From Rotaria sordida (taxonomy: Eukaryota > Rotifera > Eurotatoria > Philodinida > Philodinidae), in contig CAJNOL010000877.1 of the NCBI GenBank assembly GCA_905250125.1, positions 33,207-97,206 on the forward strand: a DNA stretch of 64,000 nt. Reading direction: 5' to 3'. Shown here one piece after another: positions 49,861-61,017 of the stretch (position 1 is the stretch's first letter; every line of letters starts with the position of its first letter). The notes under the pieces were generated by a model. It had not been told where the DNA came from and did no database searches. It saw only the letters and a program-made list of their open reading frames with translations. Position numbers and translations under genes: made by a program.

Positions 49861-50215
49861 CTCTTTCGATTTCATAGTAGCAAAAACTGCTACACATGTT
49901 TTATAATTAGTTTTGCATAGCACAATTCATAAAAATTGGTAGACAATCTGTTAGAATGAAGCAATGGTGAATCAATCAATTAATGGATTGATGTACTGAT
50001 ATGCCACTATCTGTAAGAAGATTCTACACTTTTCTAGAATATTTCTTTAACTTTGCATTCAAATGTAATGAAATTCACATAAAACCTTATATTAAGTATA
50101 AATTACGTGCACGCACACGAAGCATTTGTGTCATGCGTATTTCTGTATCTACAATAACTTAATATAATGACCTACTTCAACGTAATACAACAGATTTCAT
50201 TTGGGCTTCAAAGAG
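49861..50215 (+). mobile_element. TTAA-bounded MITE-like element, copy C
   Basis: Begins CTCTTTCGATTTCATAGTAG right after TTAA (49857-49860) and ends GGCTTCAAAGAG (50215), an imperfect inverse. The right flank is TATG, not TTAA. Its first 110 bp are homologous to copy A at 20807 in the same orientation (TACACATGTTTTATAATTAG, GAATGAAGCAATG). It has no coding capacity. Confidence 0.55.
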
Positions 50216-51461
50216 TATGATTGCATTTAATTAATTTCTTTTATGCGCTTTCAGAATTGGTTATGAATAAAATCGCGTTTGGATGCATTTATCGGATATA
50301 CCACTGATTACGTTTCAACAGTTTCAAATAAAAATGTGTTCAGATATATTTATCAAAATTCTTGGACATTGCAGTCAATCGCGATTTTGATTTGAAACGT
50401 GTCCAAACGCTATTTAGAAGACAACACGTATCTGCACGTATTAGGAGGCCAACAATTCAAAGAAATATTTGGAATCACATGGAGGAGTAGCCTAACTGAA
50501 TACTCATATCCATATCGTTTTTTTTATACGAAAAATCTTTTTTTATGTCAAAACCATTATTTTTAACAAGGACATGTCTCAAAGTCATAGTGATAATAAA
50601 AGTGCACATTGGAGTTTCTACCTATATCTTTTCTGAACAAGTGACTTTTTGATGATGCTAGATTTTTTCAAAGGCCTTCATCATGCTTTTAGATATTTTT
50701 CACTTCTCTTTCCTTTTAATTGTGAGAGATACCCATGGTTTATCGTTGTTGCAATCTTACACTTATCTCTCCAAGTTTAGATTATGCAACACTTGAACAG
50801 CTCCACAATTATCAACAAACAATTTTCGGTTCCATTTTTCTCGGCACTGCCGAGTTTCACACATATTTCAAAGCTTTTCATTAACATCATTTGAATGCAT
50901 ATTACAATGAGACGGTATTTGAAAGCGTCTATTATGCGTTCAGTGTTTGTATGCGAAAAAAAAATGAAAAAAATGAGATGACATGGATTATTTATTATTC
51001 ATCAATATAAAAATAACTTGTAGAAAGAGAAACAATCTCAGTTAAATAAAAACGAGATGAATCGCTTGAGGAAAAAGATAGTATCAAAAATATTGAATAT
51101 CAGCATATGGGAATATTCGATACAAATTATCACTTATAAAATTCCAAGAAATGATTCTCGAAATTATAATTGATAGATAATTATTAAATTTATTTTTTTC
51201 TTTAGTTTATTTAATATATAAATAAATTAAATCGATGGGGAAAAAGTTTCATAATCAATTATCTATTGAAATTCGACAGTATTATCTCAAAAAAGAAATA
51301 ATTATTATATGAAAATATTTTGTTTTATTAGCACTCAGAATTGATAAGCTAATTGTTCTTGATATCTCTCACTCAATAAAATATCATTAAAATATCTGTC
51401 AAGTAAGTATTTCGTTTGTTTTTTTTCTTTCTTCTATAATAGAGTATGTTAATTCTTTCAG
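50216..51461. other. Gene-free interval before the hnRNPU-like pseudogene
   Basis: AT-rich. A weak inverted repeat (AATCGCGTTTGGATGCATTT against its partner near 50380-50415) is visible. The lost 5' exons of the pseudogene (a SAP-domain region would be expected) were not found here. Confidence 0.4.
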
Positions 51462-54387
51462 CATCGAAGATCTACGATCTTCATTCGATAATAAATATAA
51501 CAAAGAAAATAATGAATCTAATGATTGCCATCCGTTACATAACGATGTCATATTAGATGTCTATAATTGTGATTTAACAATGATTGTTAAACATGATTGT
51601 CTTCGTGGTAAATCGATGATTGACAATGGATTATGTTCGTTATGGTCAGGTGTACGAGTAACATATGGAATCAATCAACGACGTGGAGCTTTTCAAATAA
51701 AAGTATTTACTTCAATCATAACTCAAGTAAACTGATTCGGTTTTTTTTGTTTTTTAGATTCTTCATCATTTACATTCTTCTGATTTATTACATAATGGAA
51801 TTCCATATGGGATTCGAGTTGATTGGTTAACCAATGAGAGTAAACTGTCTTTCGGTATTACTTTCCTATCAACTTAGTTTTTAATGTAGACTTCGTTTTT
51901 TCGCTGATTGGAAACTTAGTACAATACTTGGTACTTTTTACTTAACAGTTGTACTTTCTATTTGTACTTAAGTCTGATTCTACTTAGTACCGGTACTAAA
52001 TACAATCTTCTTTACTTATGGTTCAAAGTGTTTCCTATCTATTTAAGATATTTTAAAAATTTCAAAATAGCTTTAAGGTAATAAAACAATTGAAAATATA
52101 GAATTTTTTCAAGATAACAACGAATATAGAAATTCTATGGATTAAGTATTTGTGTTACATTTAATCTTATATGAGATAATGTTTTGTTGTTACAAAATTG
52201 TATTCCTCATTTATCTCTTTATAATATAGTTCTGTAGAAATTTTTCTTACACGATCGAATCACGAACAATAGAAGAAACTTTAACAGAGAATTAAAATTT
52301 TTATTAGTTTGAAAAAAAATCGTTAGTTGAAAAACACTAATGTTCTACAAGAAGAAATCGAAGAGTTTGAAGTTAACTCTCGAATATGTCAATGATGTGA
52401 TCTGATCCACCAAGTGTCCATCTATTTGTGTAGGGCCGTTTGATTGGTCTAGTGACCGCGTGGTGGAGAAGAAGGATTGAACGACATACTACGCCTTGAT
52501 TTCTTTTCTTTGACCATAATTTGACTCATTAGTGGACATCTTCATCGATTTATATCACACAGAAATTTCGACTGATCTCTATTGACTGCAGGTTCAGAAC
52601 AATTTGTTCCGAAAACTTCGAATGTTTTCATTTCTTCAAAATTATCAATTTTGTAGACCTGATATTTCAAAGAAATAGCGATGAAAAAAAAATATTCTTT
52701 TCACCAATCGACAGCCTATGACGTTCACTACAAAAAATGTGCCTTATCATTTCCAAATCCCATACTTCCTTCATTTTCTGCAATGTTTCTAAAAATGTCA
52801 ATTCCGGTCACCAATAGGGGATAAACGGGCCAACAGACAACCAACAAAAAATATCTGACAAAAATAGATGGTACATATAAGAAGCATGAAATAATTAATT
52901 TATAACAAATTTTTATGACAATATCAGTCCGAGTGTGGCTAATGAAAAGTTTAGCGGCGAAACCAGAACACTAGTGCCCTTCTTGTTTTGGGTGGGCAGT
53001 AGTAGATGGCACCGTCACTATGTATTCAGGATGTAAATTACTAGAAGAGTAGTTAACGATGAAACTAATATCCTAACTCCTCTCTTATTTTGGGAAAGAT
53101 AATGGAAATTGTGCAGCTACTTTATTAGTACCATGTTTTCTTGATAACACGACCTATCATTGTTCAGCGACAATAAGAGAGACGCTCGTAGTCTGGCTCT
53201 GCCACTAATGATAATAATGACATCCATAAGTACATTATACTACTAAATAGAAGCAGAGATAAGTAGAATAATTAAGTAAAAAAGTAATTTCACTTGTATT
53301 GATCCATTGACTGATTAATTGATTGTTATTAGGTGATGAATCATTATCTTATGGATATGAAGAAACAGGTAAAATCTTGAGAAGAAATGAATTTGAATAG
53401 TATGGTGAAGGATATTTAGTTGATGATATAATAACATGTTATGCAGTAAATCATTTTAAATAAATTTGTTGTTTTTTTGTCTTTTAAATAATATTTTTGT
53501 TTTTGTTTTTGTTTATAAAAGAATTTTGAAAGTGAATGTGGCAATATTTTATTATCTTTTGCTAAAAATGATTTAAATATTGAGTTAGAATATCGTATAA
53601 ATTATGAAGATATTCATTCAGGTCGATTATTTTCTCATATATTCATTAAAAATCTTTCATTTCAAATTAATTTTGGTCAATTAAATACAGTTTGAAATTA
53701 TTTCATATTGATTTTGAAAATAAAGAAAAAAAACTCTATTTTAGAAATATTTTCTTCAATCAAATTTTCGTTTAATAAATGATTATGATGAAGATGAGAG
53801 AACTCGAGGTAGATTAGATCCATCAAGTAAACAAGAATGTGAAGTAAATAGTTTAGTCATCTTTCATTTATTTATTTATTTCATATATAGGTTATTATGA
53901 TGGTAGGTTTACCAGGAGCTAGAAAATGATATTGGATTGAACAACATTGTAGAATAAATAGAGATAAAAAATATATTATACTCAGTACAAATAATATTAT
54001 TTATAAAATGAAAGTTAATATAAAATAATTGAGAAAAAATTAAAAATTAATATTTATTTCTATAGAATAATAATTGTGATTGTTATTATAAAATAATTGA
54101 TCGAGCAACAAAATGTCTTAAAATAATGTTTGATTTAGCTTCATCTCAAAAATGAAATTTTATAATTGATCAAGTTTGATTTTATTTAATAGAACTTGGT
54201 TTTTTTTGTTATGTGAAATATTAGACAAATGTTTATGGAAATAATCGTCGTCGTAAAATGTCTTTATTTTATGGATTCTATCGATGAGCTCTTGTTGTTA
54301 TTCCGAAGGATAATCAATATAAACGACGAAGATATAAATAACTTATTTATCAACAAAAATTTATTAATAATTTCAAATTAAAAAAAA
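51462..54387 (+). pseudogene. hnRNPU-like (HNRNPUL) pseudogene: SPRY plus P-loop kinase-like region
   Basis: Exon-like pieces in the order of hnRNPU/HNRNPUL1. 51462-51702: VYNCDLTMIVKHD, LCSLWSGVRVTYGI. 51758-51854: PYGIRVDW. 53333-53442: GDESLSYGYEETGK, GEGYLVDDIITCYA, with a TAG at 53398. From about 53521: NFESECGNILLSFAKND, INFGQL. From about 53747: DYDEDERTRGRLDPSSKQECE. From 53891: VIMMVGLPGARK, where the P-loop GSGKT is replaced by ARK then TGA (53927). From about 54069: RATKCLKIMFDLASSQK, TGA, NFIIDQ. From about 54225: TNVYGNNRRRKMSLF with later TGA and TAA. Several stops fit CGA-to-TGA or CAG-to-TAG decay. Splice borders are largely kept. Intron 51855-53332 is long and unlike the family. 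The live protein would bind RNA in the nucleus. Confidence 0.85.
52930..53210 (+). repeat. Diverged direct repeat inside the pseudogene intron
   Basis: A unit near 52960-53020 (GCGGCGAAACCAGAACACTA, TTGTTTTGGGTGGGCAGTAG) resembles one near 53056-53120 (ACGATGAAACTAATATCCTA, TTATTTTGGGAAAGATAATG). The segment is less AT-rich than its surroundings and may be a decayed SINE or MITE; no ends could be fixed. Confidence 0.35.
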
Positions 54388-55677
54388 ATAACCATTGTCG
54401 AATATATGACAACAATTATAAATGAAATCGAGAAGTCTCAAACGAAAAAGACATTTTCAGTTTTAAATGTAGAAATAAATAATAAATTCTCGCTTTTGTC
54501 ATCGATTATTAGTGAAAACAACTATAATCGACAAGAAAAATATTTTTATTTACAAATGATGTATTAGGATAACAATATTGAAGGACATGCGTGAATTCCA
54601 CATTTCAGTTCCAAAGAAACTGCTCTAACAAGCTTTTTCTTCCAGTGATCGTTTCACTTTTTTTTATTTATTCATTTAATGAAGTTCTTACCAGAAGATT
54701 TTTTATTTTCTTTTTTACAAAGAAAGATAAGAACTATAATCCTGATTTTCTATCTAAAATGACATTTAAATTTATAATTATCATTAGATAAATAATTTCT
54801 TGCATTTACTTCGAAAGAGTATTTTAAAAAATAAAGAACTTTTAAATTTCTAAGATATCAAGAAGCAATGACTCGTGCTTTCTATAGCAGATTTGAAAAT
54901 GACGGATAAACTTTGAATATGAATATTGGTCAATGAATTCTATCAGGTTAAATAATAACAAAATATTGAGAATTTGTTTCCCGAGTCAAGCGTACTATCT
55001 ATTATTTGGGCAAATCTTTTAGAGATCTGTTTGAAACAAAATATATTTAGGTAGTACCAGTCTCTATATTATTTTCTTGTTAATGGTGTTGCAATTAAAT
55101 GACGCTTCTATAACGAACATTCACTTTTTATTATCTGACTTGTTTATTTCACCACCTGAAGATCTGGAACCGTATTAAGTCATATATCTTTTTGTTTGGA
55201 TGATTATAATCATCATCTATCATCAAATATTCGTTACTTAAATTTGTTCTCAGTCAGAACATTTTTTTCATCGCAAATATGTTGAATACACTATTTATAG
55301 TGTTTTCTAAGATGTTGATATACATAGCTGTTAACGGATAATTTCGTTTCAACTAATCGATAATAATAATCTTTTTTATTTTCTATTAAACGACAACTAT
55401 TTCTATATAGATGAACGAACTAGAAAAAAACGTAAGATAGTTGGAAAAAAAACAACGATGAGGTGAAAAACATCAATACTATCTCAAAATAATAGAAGAC
55501 GAAAAAAAGAAAGAAACAGAAAAATACCACATATAACTGATTTAATCTATAACAATAGGTTTTTACGATTGATCGATTATTATTAATTTAGGTTTCTCTC
55601 TGGAACTTGTATATATAATCAGTCTTATTCACAAGTTATTTTTCTATCTGAAATTATCTCAAATATAAAGAGATTTG
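54388..55677. other. Gene-free AT-rich interval
   Basis: No exon, RNA gene or clear repeat that I can support. Confidence 0.5.
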
Positions 55678-55890
55678 GTACGATAAAACATTGACAATAA
55701 ATTTTATTTTATCGATTTTATATTGAAATTCGCCGTTTCGATCATCTAAGTGATGATTTTCAAGGAGTAACTGACCAACTAACTGAATAATAATTATTGA
55801 AATTGGTCACTTAGATGATTGAAACGTCGAATTTTCACATAAAATCGATAAAATAAGATTTATTACCATTATTGTGAAATTTTATTGTAC
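55678..55890. repeat. Fold-back hairpin element of about 213 bp
   Basis: Arms 55678-55759 and 55800-55890 are reverse complements with few differences (GTAC.ATAAAA, ACAATAA, TTTATTTTATCGATTTTAT, TTCG.CGTTTC.ATCATCTA, AGTGA). The loop is about 40 bp. An ATAAAGAGATTT motif stands on both sides (about 55664 and 55921), possibly a flanking duplication though not immediately adjacent. Confidence 0.8.
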
Positions 55891-56215
55891 TATTATATTG
55901 TCTTTCACAATTGATTGAAAATAAAGAGATTTATTATAATAAGAATTTCCAACATAAACTATTTTGATGATAACATCAACTAGTATTTGGTATGATTGTC
56001 ATCTATGCTCACAAAGAATCTATTTTATGAAAAATATGTCATTCAACATTTGTTTGAAATTATTTTTAATATAAACTGTCAGCGAGTTGATCGATTTTTT
56101 AATTAAAGATAATTTAAAATTAGTTTAATGAAGATTTGGAAAAATATCAATTTATGTAAGCAATTATGAGTGCTAATATAAATACTTGTTGTCGTAAAAT
56201 TCAAATAACTTTTAG

Positions 56216-56340
56216 GAAAAGATTCATATTATTCTAGTCCAGGAAGAAGATATTGGACGATGTAGAAGCCATATGATGTGGGAGTGAAGGCGATTGCAGC
56301 TAAAGGTTTCATCTTCAGCTACACCGACATCCTCGAGGAA
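56216..56340 (+). pseudogene. Possible aconitase/iron-regulatory-protein exon fossil
   Basis: After an acceptor (AACTTTTAG) one frame reads GKDSYYSSPGRRYWTM, then TAG, then KPYDVGVKAIAAKGFIFSYT and DILEE. Cytosolic aconitase/IRP1 has GKDYGSGSSRDWAAKGP followed by a VKAV.AESFERIHRSN block, so order and spacing agree. The substrate-binding SSRDW is altered and a stop interrupts the frame. No neighbouring aconitase exon was found. The likeness was judged by eye on about 40 residues and could be fortuitous. Confidence 0.4.
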
Positions 56341-56726
56341 AAAAAACAAAAATATGCATCTCGTTTTCTCTCTTTCTTCATTCTATACTTTTACTTATTC
56401 ATTATGAAAAATATCATCAAACAGAAAAGAATTCCTATATTTCATTCAATAATATTATAACGGAACACAGATAACAATCTTATATTAGGAGATGTCTCTC
56501 CTAACATAATAGAATACATCAGTTTCTATAGGACATATTAATATGAGTAACATTTTTCATTTGCGTATTTGAATAACTAAATGCAACACATTAGAATCAC
56601 CGCTTAAAAATAGTTTTCTTTTGTTCTTTTCTTTCTAAGATGTTTAAAGTAACAACTGTTTTGATCATTAGCAGCACATTACAGTATATAAAGAATCTGA
56701 TTAGAAGACATTTAGAGAAAAAAACG

Positions 56727-57212
56727 ATGAAGATTGAAAGACTGATGCTCGTGCTTATTACTGTCTCTCTAGTCGCCTTGTTGGACTTGAGTGATGCACA
56801 GTGTTTTCTTACGAAAAGTGTCACTCGTACTAGTCGTATGTAGAAGTTAAGAACAGTTTTATCAAACAATAGTATAAATCTTTTTAAATCTTTACTATAG
56901 CCTATGGTACAAAGGAAACATATTGCGAATACAAGAAATTCCAGTTTGCGGCTGGATGTACTTTTCAATTGGCCTCTCCAGAATGTATCAAGTGTAACTG
57001 CACAAGTACGATGATGAACTGTTGCATGTAAGAGCTCTTTATTTGTTTTATATATATTTCTATCGAATATGTTTCATAGGTATGGTCAATCGGCTAGCAA
57101 TGTGCATGCAGAAGGTTGCAACGTAATAAATGACTTTTGTGGCATTGTCCTAGTCGATCCAAAGGATCCGAAGAAACTATGTACACCTTCTGAATCCATA
57201 ACCATTTTGTAG
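56727..57212 (+). CDS. Secreted beta-microseminoprotein-like cysteine-rich protein
   Basis: Three exons, 56727-56835, 56901-57027 and 57080-57212, in consistent phase, giving 122 residues. The start at 56727 gives a clear signal peptide (MKIERLMLVLITVSLVALL, cleavage near SDA|QC). An in-frame ATG at 56640 would add a 29-residue hydrophilic lead and is less likely. The mature part (about 97 residues) has 11 Cys in the order C...C..C..CxxCxC..CC..C..C..C. It resembles MSMB/PSP94: QCFLTK at the start (compare SCYFIP), ECIKCNC (compare NCETCTC), NCCMYG, and VDPKDPKKLCTPSES at the end (compare VEKKDPKKTCSVSEW). It has one Cys more than human MSMB. Exon count and the early CC-containing border also fit. 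Function in invertebrates is unknown; extracellular protein binding is known for vertebrate members. Base composition is less AT-rich than its surroundings. Confidence 0.83.
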
Positions 57213-58355
57213 ACAACCGTCTGCCATATCCACATCTACATGTCATATCCCTAAACTATTTGATAATTGATTAATTACGATTAAATAAAATAAGAACAAA
57301 TAAATGATCGTTGAAAATTATTCGATATAATATATTTGTCAAAAATCATTCTTTGATTCCCTTCAAACTCTATTCAATGTAAGACACTATAATAAGTGAT
57401 TCTCAAATCTATTCAATTCATTCCATCCAGAGACGTGCACCGCTCGTGCACGGGCGGGGACAGACGCTCCACATGGGCCTTTTTTTCTGCTTAGGCGACC
57501 GCGCGTTCACAATTTGATCAAATTAACAGTTGTAATTTCTTGCAGTTGAAACTGAAAAGTCGAGTTAATTTTGATCTAATGCGACAAGATTCCTATATTT
57601 TTCTATTATATCAAAAATGATAAACAGTCGGACATCGACTTACTACATATTCTGAAAAACGAAGTAAAATACTTTTTTCTAATTCTGTTATTAATTGTTT
57701 TTAATTATCAAGAAATTAAGATGTAATTAATTAATCTAGAAAATAACAATGATAAATACTTTTCTCTATATATTATAGCTGAGATTGAAGATATAATGGG
57801 CATTGTAAGCGGCAGGAACAATGAATAAATGAATATGAGAGCAATTTTTTAATGAATATATTCGCATATGAAGTGGAGACTAAAAAGTAAAATATACTAC
57901 AATGGTGGTACGTAAATATACCAATAAAGAATCCTAAAGAAACTCAAAGTTACAGTCAAGAATTTATGTAGCGTGTGTAACGAAAAGACTACGTAGACAT
58001 TGTTTTGTTGATTATCTCTTTTTAATCTAAACACAATATAAAATCATTTAAGGTGAAGAAAAACAAATCAATGAATACAAAGTCAAATAAAAATATTAAA
58101 ATAAAAGAATAAATAAACAAATAGAATCGTAAGTATATGTTTTCCTCTACAATGACTTCATTTAATAGATACACATATAGTTATTTAATATATTTAATTT
58201 TTTCGTTCGTCTTTCTGAATTTACCAATTGTAGTATCATTCGTTTGTCGTCAATATATTGGTAAAAACTTGTTTTAAACTAAATATGAAATTTGTTGAAA
58301 CTGACACTTTGTATTTAAGAAAAAAAGTAAACATACTTACACCGTTGATAGTGTG
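57213..58355. other. Spacer after the microseminoprotein-like gene
   Basis: Mostly AT-rich and gene-free. A short GC-rich patch at 57430-57520 contains GTGCAC-CGCTC-GTGCAC, a small hairpin, next to CGGGCGGGGACAG and GGCGACCGCGCG. It stands out in composition, but no element ends were found. Confidence 0.4.
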
Positions 58356-59075
58356 CTTAAGGGGTCCCATTTCCGGGCCCAAAATTTTCAAATTTTTCAT
58401 TTTTTGTTTTTTCTGCTCTAGATGTGCTTTCAAGTGCCCTCTATCTACTGATGACGTTTTGAGAACTCAAATATAGCTCTAAAGCAAAGATAAAATCGAA
58501 AAGATAAATCGATGGACGTAGAAGTATAGCACGATTTTTTCTTTCTTTCGCAATTTTCTAGAAATCTGGTTTTTCAGCAAAAATCCACAGAATCGCCCTC
58601 GTTTCTCAGGTACAGTAAATCCGATCCGACTGAAATTTCTTTTACAGATAGTAGAGACACTTTAGGGGGGGGGGTTACTTTTTTTGTTTTGAAAAATATT
58701 GTATCGCTGAGTTTTGACAGGTCTTACATGGCAAGCACTATTCAAAAAACATGCGTTTTTTAGGGCGCTCTCGGAATTTTGGCTTGTTTATTCGAACGGT
58801 ACGAGATAGAAAGAAACCAAAAAAAATAGCTCCCCTAAAGTGTCTCTACTATCTGTAAAAAAAAATTTCAGCCCAATCGGATTTACTGTGCCTGAGAAAC
58901 GGGGGCGATTTTTAGCCATTGTGACTCGAATATCTCCTAGAAAGAAGCATTTGCGAATTTTGAATCTATGACAACTTTTACTCTACATATCGAGATCCAT
59001 CAGCTGTGAAAATTTCAATTTTTTCTGACTAGCTGTTACCGAGAAATTCCGGAAAAGGGGAGGGATCCCCTTAAG
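58356..59075. mobile_element. Fold-back/MITE-like element of 720 bp
   Basis: Ends CTTAAGGGG and CCCCTTAAG are perfect inverses, each followed inward by TCCC/TCCCT and TTTCCGG. Farther in, the arms pair again: GTTTCTCAGG.ACAGTAAATC, CCGAT...CTGAAATTT and TAGTAGAGACACTTTA occur on both strands (58590-58670 and 58835-58925). A run of about nine G stands at 58665-58673 in the loop region. There is no coding capacity. A related arm lies in the capicua intron near 1690-1790, so the family is dispersed. Confidence 0.75.
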
Positions 59076-59662
59076 GATTACCAGTAAAAACAATCTTGCA
59101 ATACAAGAACAAGATCACTCAAACCGTCTAAATCAATGATAATAGCGTTTTCAATGTTTTACTGTATTTTATAATAAAACTTAATTCAACTAGAATGCTG
59201 AAGTTATGTTATAAAGAATTTCTTTTTCAACTTCAAAAATATTCAGCAGTATTAACGAAGGTTATGTTTCTTATATATTTGAAATACTTGAAAAACAGAT
59301 GGATCATCATCATGTTTTCTTGTTTTTTCAAGATATATATAAATCGGACTCAAGTATTGTGTACATTTCGTACACGATATTTTTTAAAAGATGATCCAAA
59401 TTCAAATTGAACATGTCTTAAACAGATGTTTTTTGCTCTCGGAAAATGAATTAGACTGATAGCTGCATGGTGTATTTTTTCTTGTTATTAGCTATCTTTT
59501 CTTTAGTAGCTCTATAGATTTTTTTTTCAATTTAGAAGTTTATTGTCTGTAATAAAAAGAATTTGTTTCATTCAATCAAAATATGAAATAAGCCGTGAAT
59601 ACAGTTATATGTTCATTCTTTATTTTCTTCTTTTTTATATAAAGCATATGTGGATTTCTTTT

Positions 59663-61017
59663 TCATCTACTTGAATAGTTTATATCAAAATAAGATAACA
59701 ATGATCGATATTTCATACGAGGAAAATACATTTGAAAATGTTCGGGGATTGTAGAGATTCTATCATAAAATTGTATATTATTTATTTTAGAACAATTCAT
59801 TCGTGTTGTTTCTCTTGTGAAATTGTCTGTTACTAATCGTAGAGACTTATATTCGACAGAAAGTTTTAAATTTTTTGATAAATATGTTTTAGTAAGATCA
59901 AGAAATTGTTCAATATAATCATTGTGAACAAGGAAAAGATCTAATTCAGTAAGATGAGAATATTTAATAATCGGATATTCTTTTTTCTTCGTATCTTTTG
60001 AAGATTGAGAATGTTTGTGTTGTTGTGATTGTGTATTCGTTAAACGTAGTTTCTTAAGATATGGAAATGCTTCAGCAATTTGAATAAAAAATTCATGTTC
60101 GAAAGGATGTTCATCACATAATGATATTTGACGAACACTTTTAAATAGTCCACCTGGAAAATTATTGGTTATATTATTATAAAATAATATTGTATATGGC
60201 AGAGAATAAATATGACATTGACCAACTTTTTCCCGTCGAGAATAATCGACAGAACAAACAATTTGATTATCTTTGAAATTTATGAATGTATTTCTAATAT
60301 CTGCATTTGAAGGTAAATAAATTTCATTTAAAAAAAATGTTCTTGAATGAATATTAAATGCAAATTTTTTTAATCGTGGTAAATGATTAATAATATTTTC
60401 TTTCAAATCATTTCCATCAATAAATCTTTCGTCCATAAAATGATTGCTTACCATTAAATACAAAGCAAGACTTTCTAAATTTGACATTCGATGCAAAAGT
60501 GGCACAATTAATTCATAATACTTCAATGTTGCATCTTCACAAGTCAGCGAAAAATATTTCATATTAGATAATTTTTCCTAAAACATTAACAAATTTAAAA
60601 TGAATGTAAACATCTTTAAAGACTATTAATCTTATTTTTATAGAATAAATATACCTGATCATTGATCGTTGACGATTGATTATAGATAAAATCAATATTA
60701 ACAAAAAAATGTTTCAAGTTGATTGAAGCAACCATCGAGTATATAAAGACAATCATGAAAATATTTTACAGTAATATGTAATTCTTTTAGAATTGAAGAT
60801 GAACAACTTTGATTAAATTGCCAATTAAACATCGGTTCGAAGTTCATGTTCAAAGATGTATCAAAACTTAAATGATGTAGATTAGTGAAAGTAATTAAAA
60901 TATTTCTGAATATATTTCCTTTTGTATTCTTCATTAATATTGGTGTTTTATTCTTACCAAATTTGATAACAAGTGTCGAAATTTTATGTTTAAATATACG
61001 AGCAAGGAAAGATTCGT
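59663..61017 (-). CDS. Bdelloid-type F-box/LRR-like protein, C-terminal part, one frameshift
   Basis: Two exon-like blocks. 61017-60655 (phase-1 acceptor; DESFLARIFKHKISTLVIKF, LHITVKYFHDCLYILDGCFN, QLETFF) and 60577-59663 (EKLSNMKYFSLTCEDATLK, HRMSNLESLALYLMV, HPFEHEFFIQIAEAFPYLKK, YIEQFLDLTKTYLSKNLKL, NFTRETTRMNCSKI). The layout matches the large bdelloid family with an N-terminal F-box and diverged leucine-rich repeats; such proteins may act as ubiquitin-ligase adaptors, unproven here. In the first block a run of seven A (60703-60709) puts QLETFF out of frame with the expected VNIDFIYNQSSTINDQ. One base fewer would restore the usual family sequence, so this is either an assembly error or a recent mutation. 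No F-box exon was found upstream (to 64000), so the gene may be partial or decaying. Confidence 0.7.
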
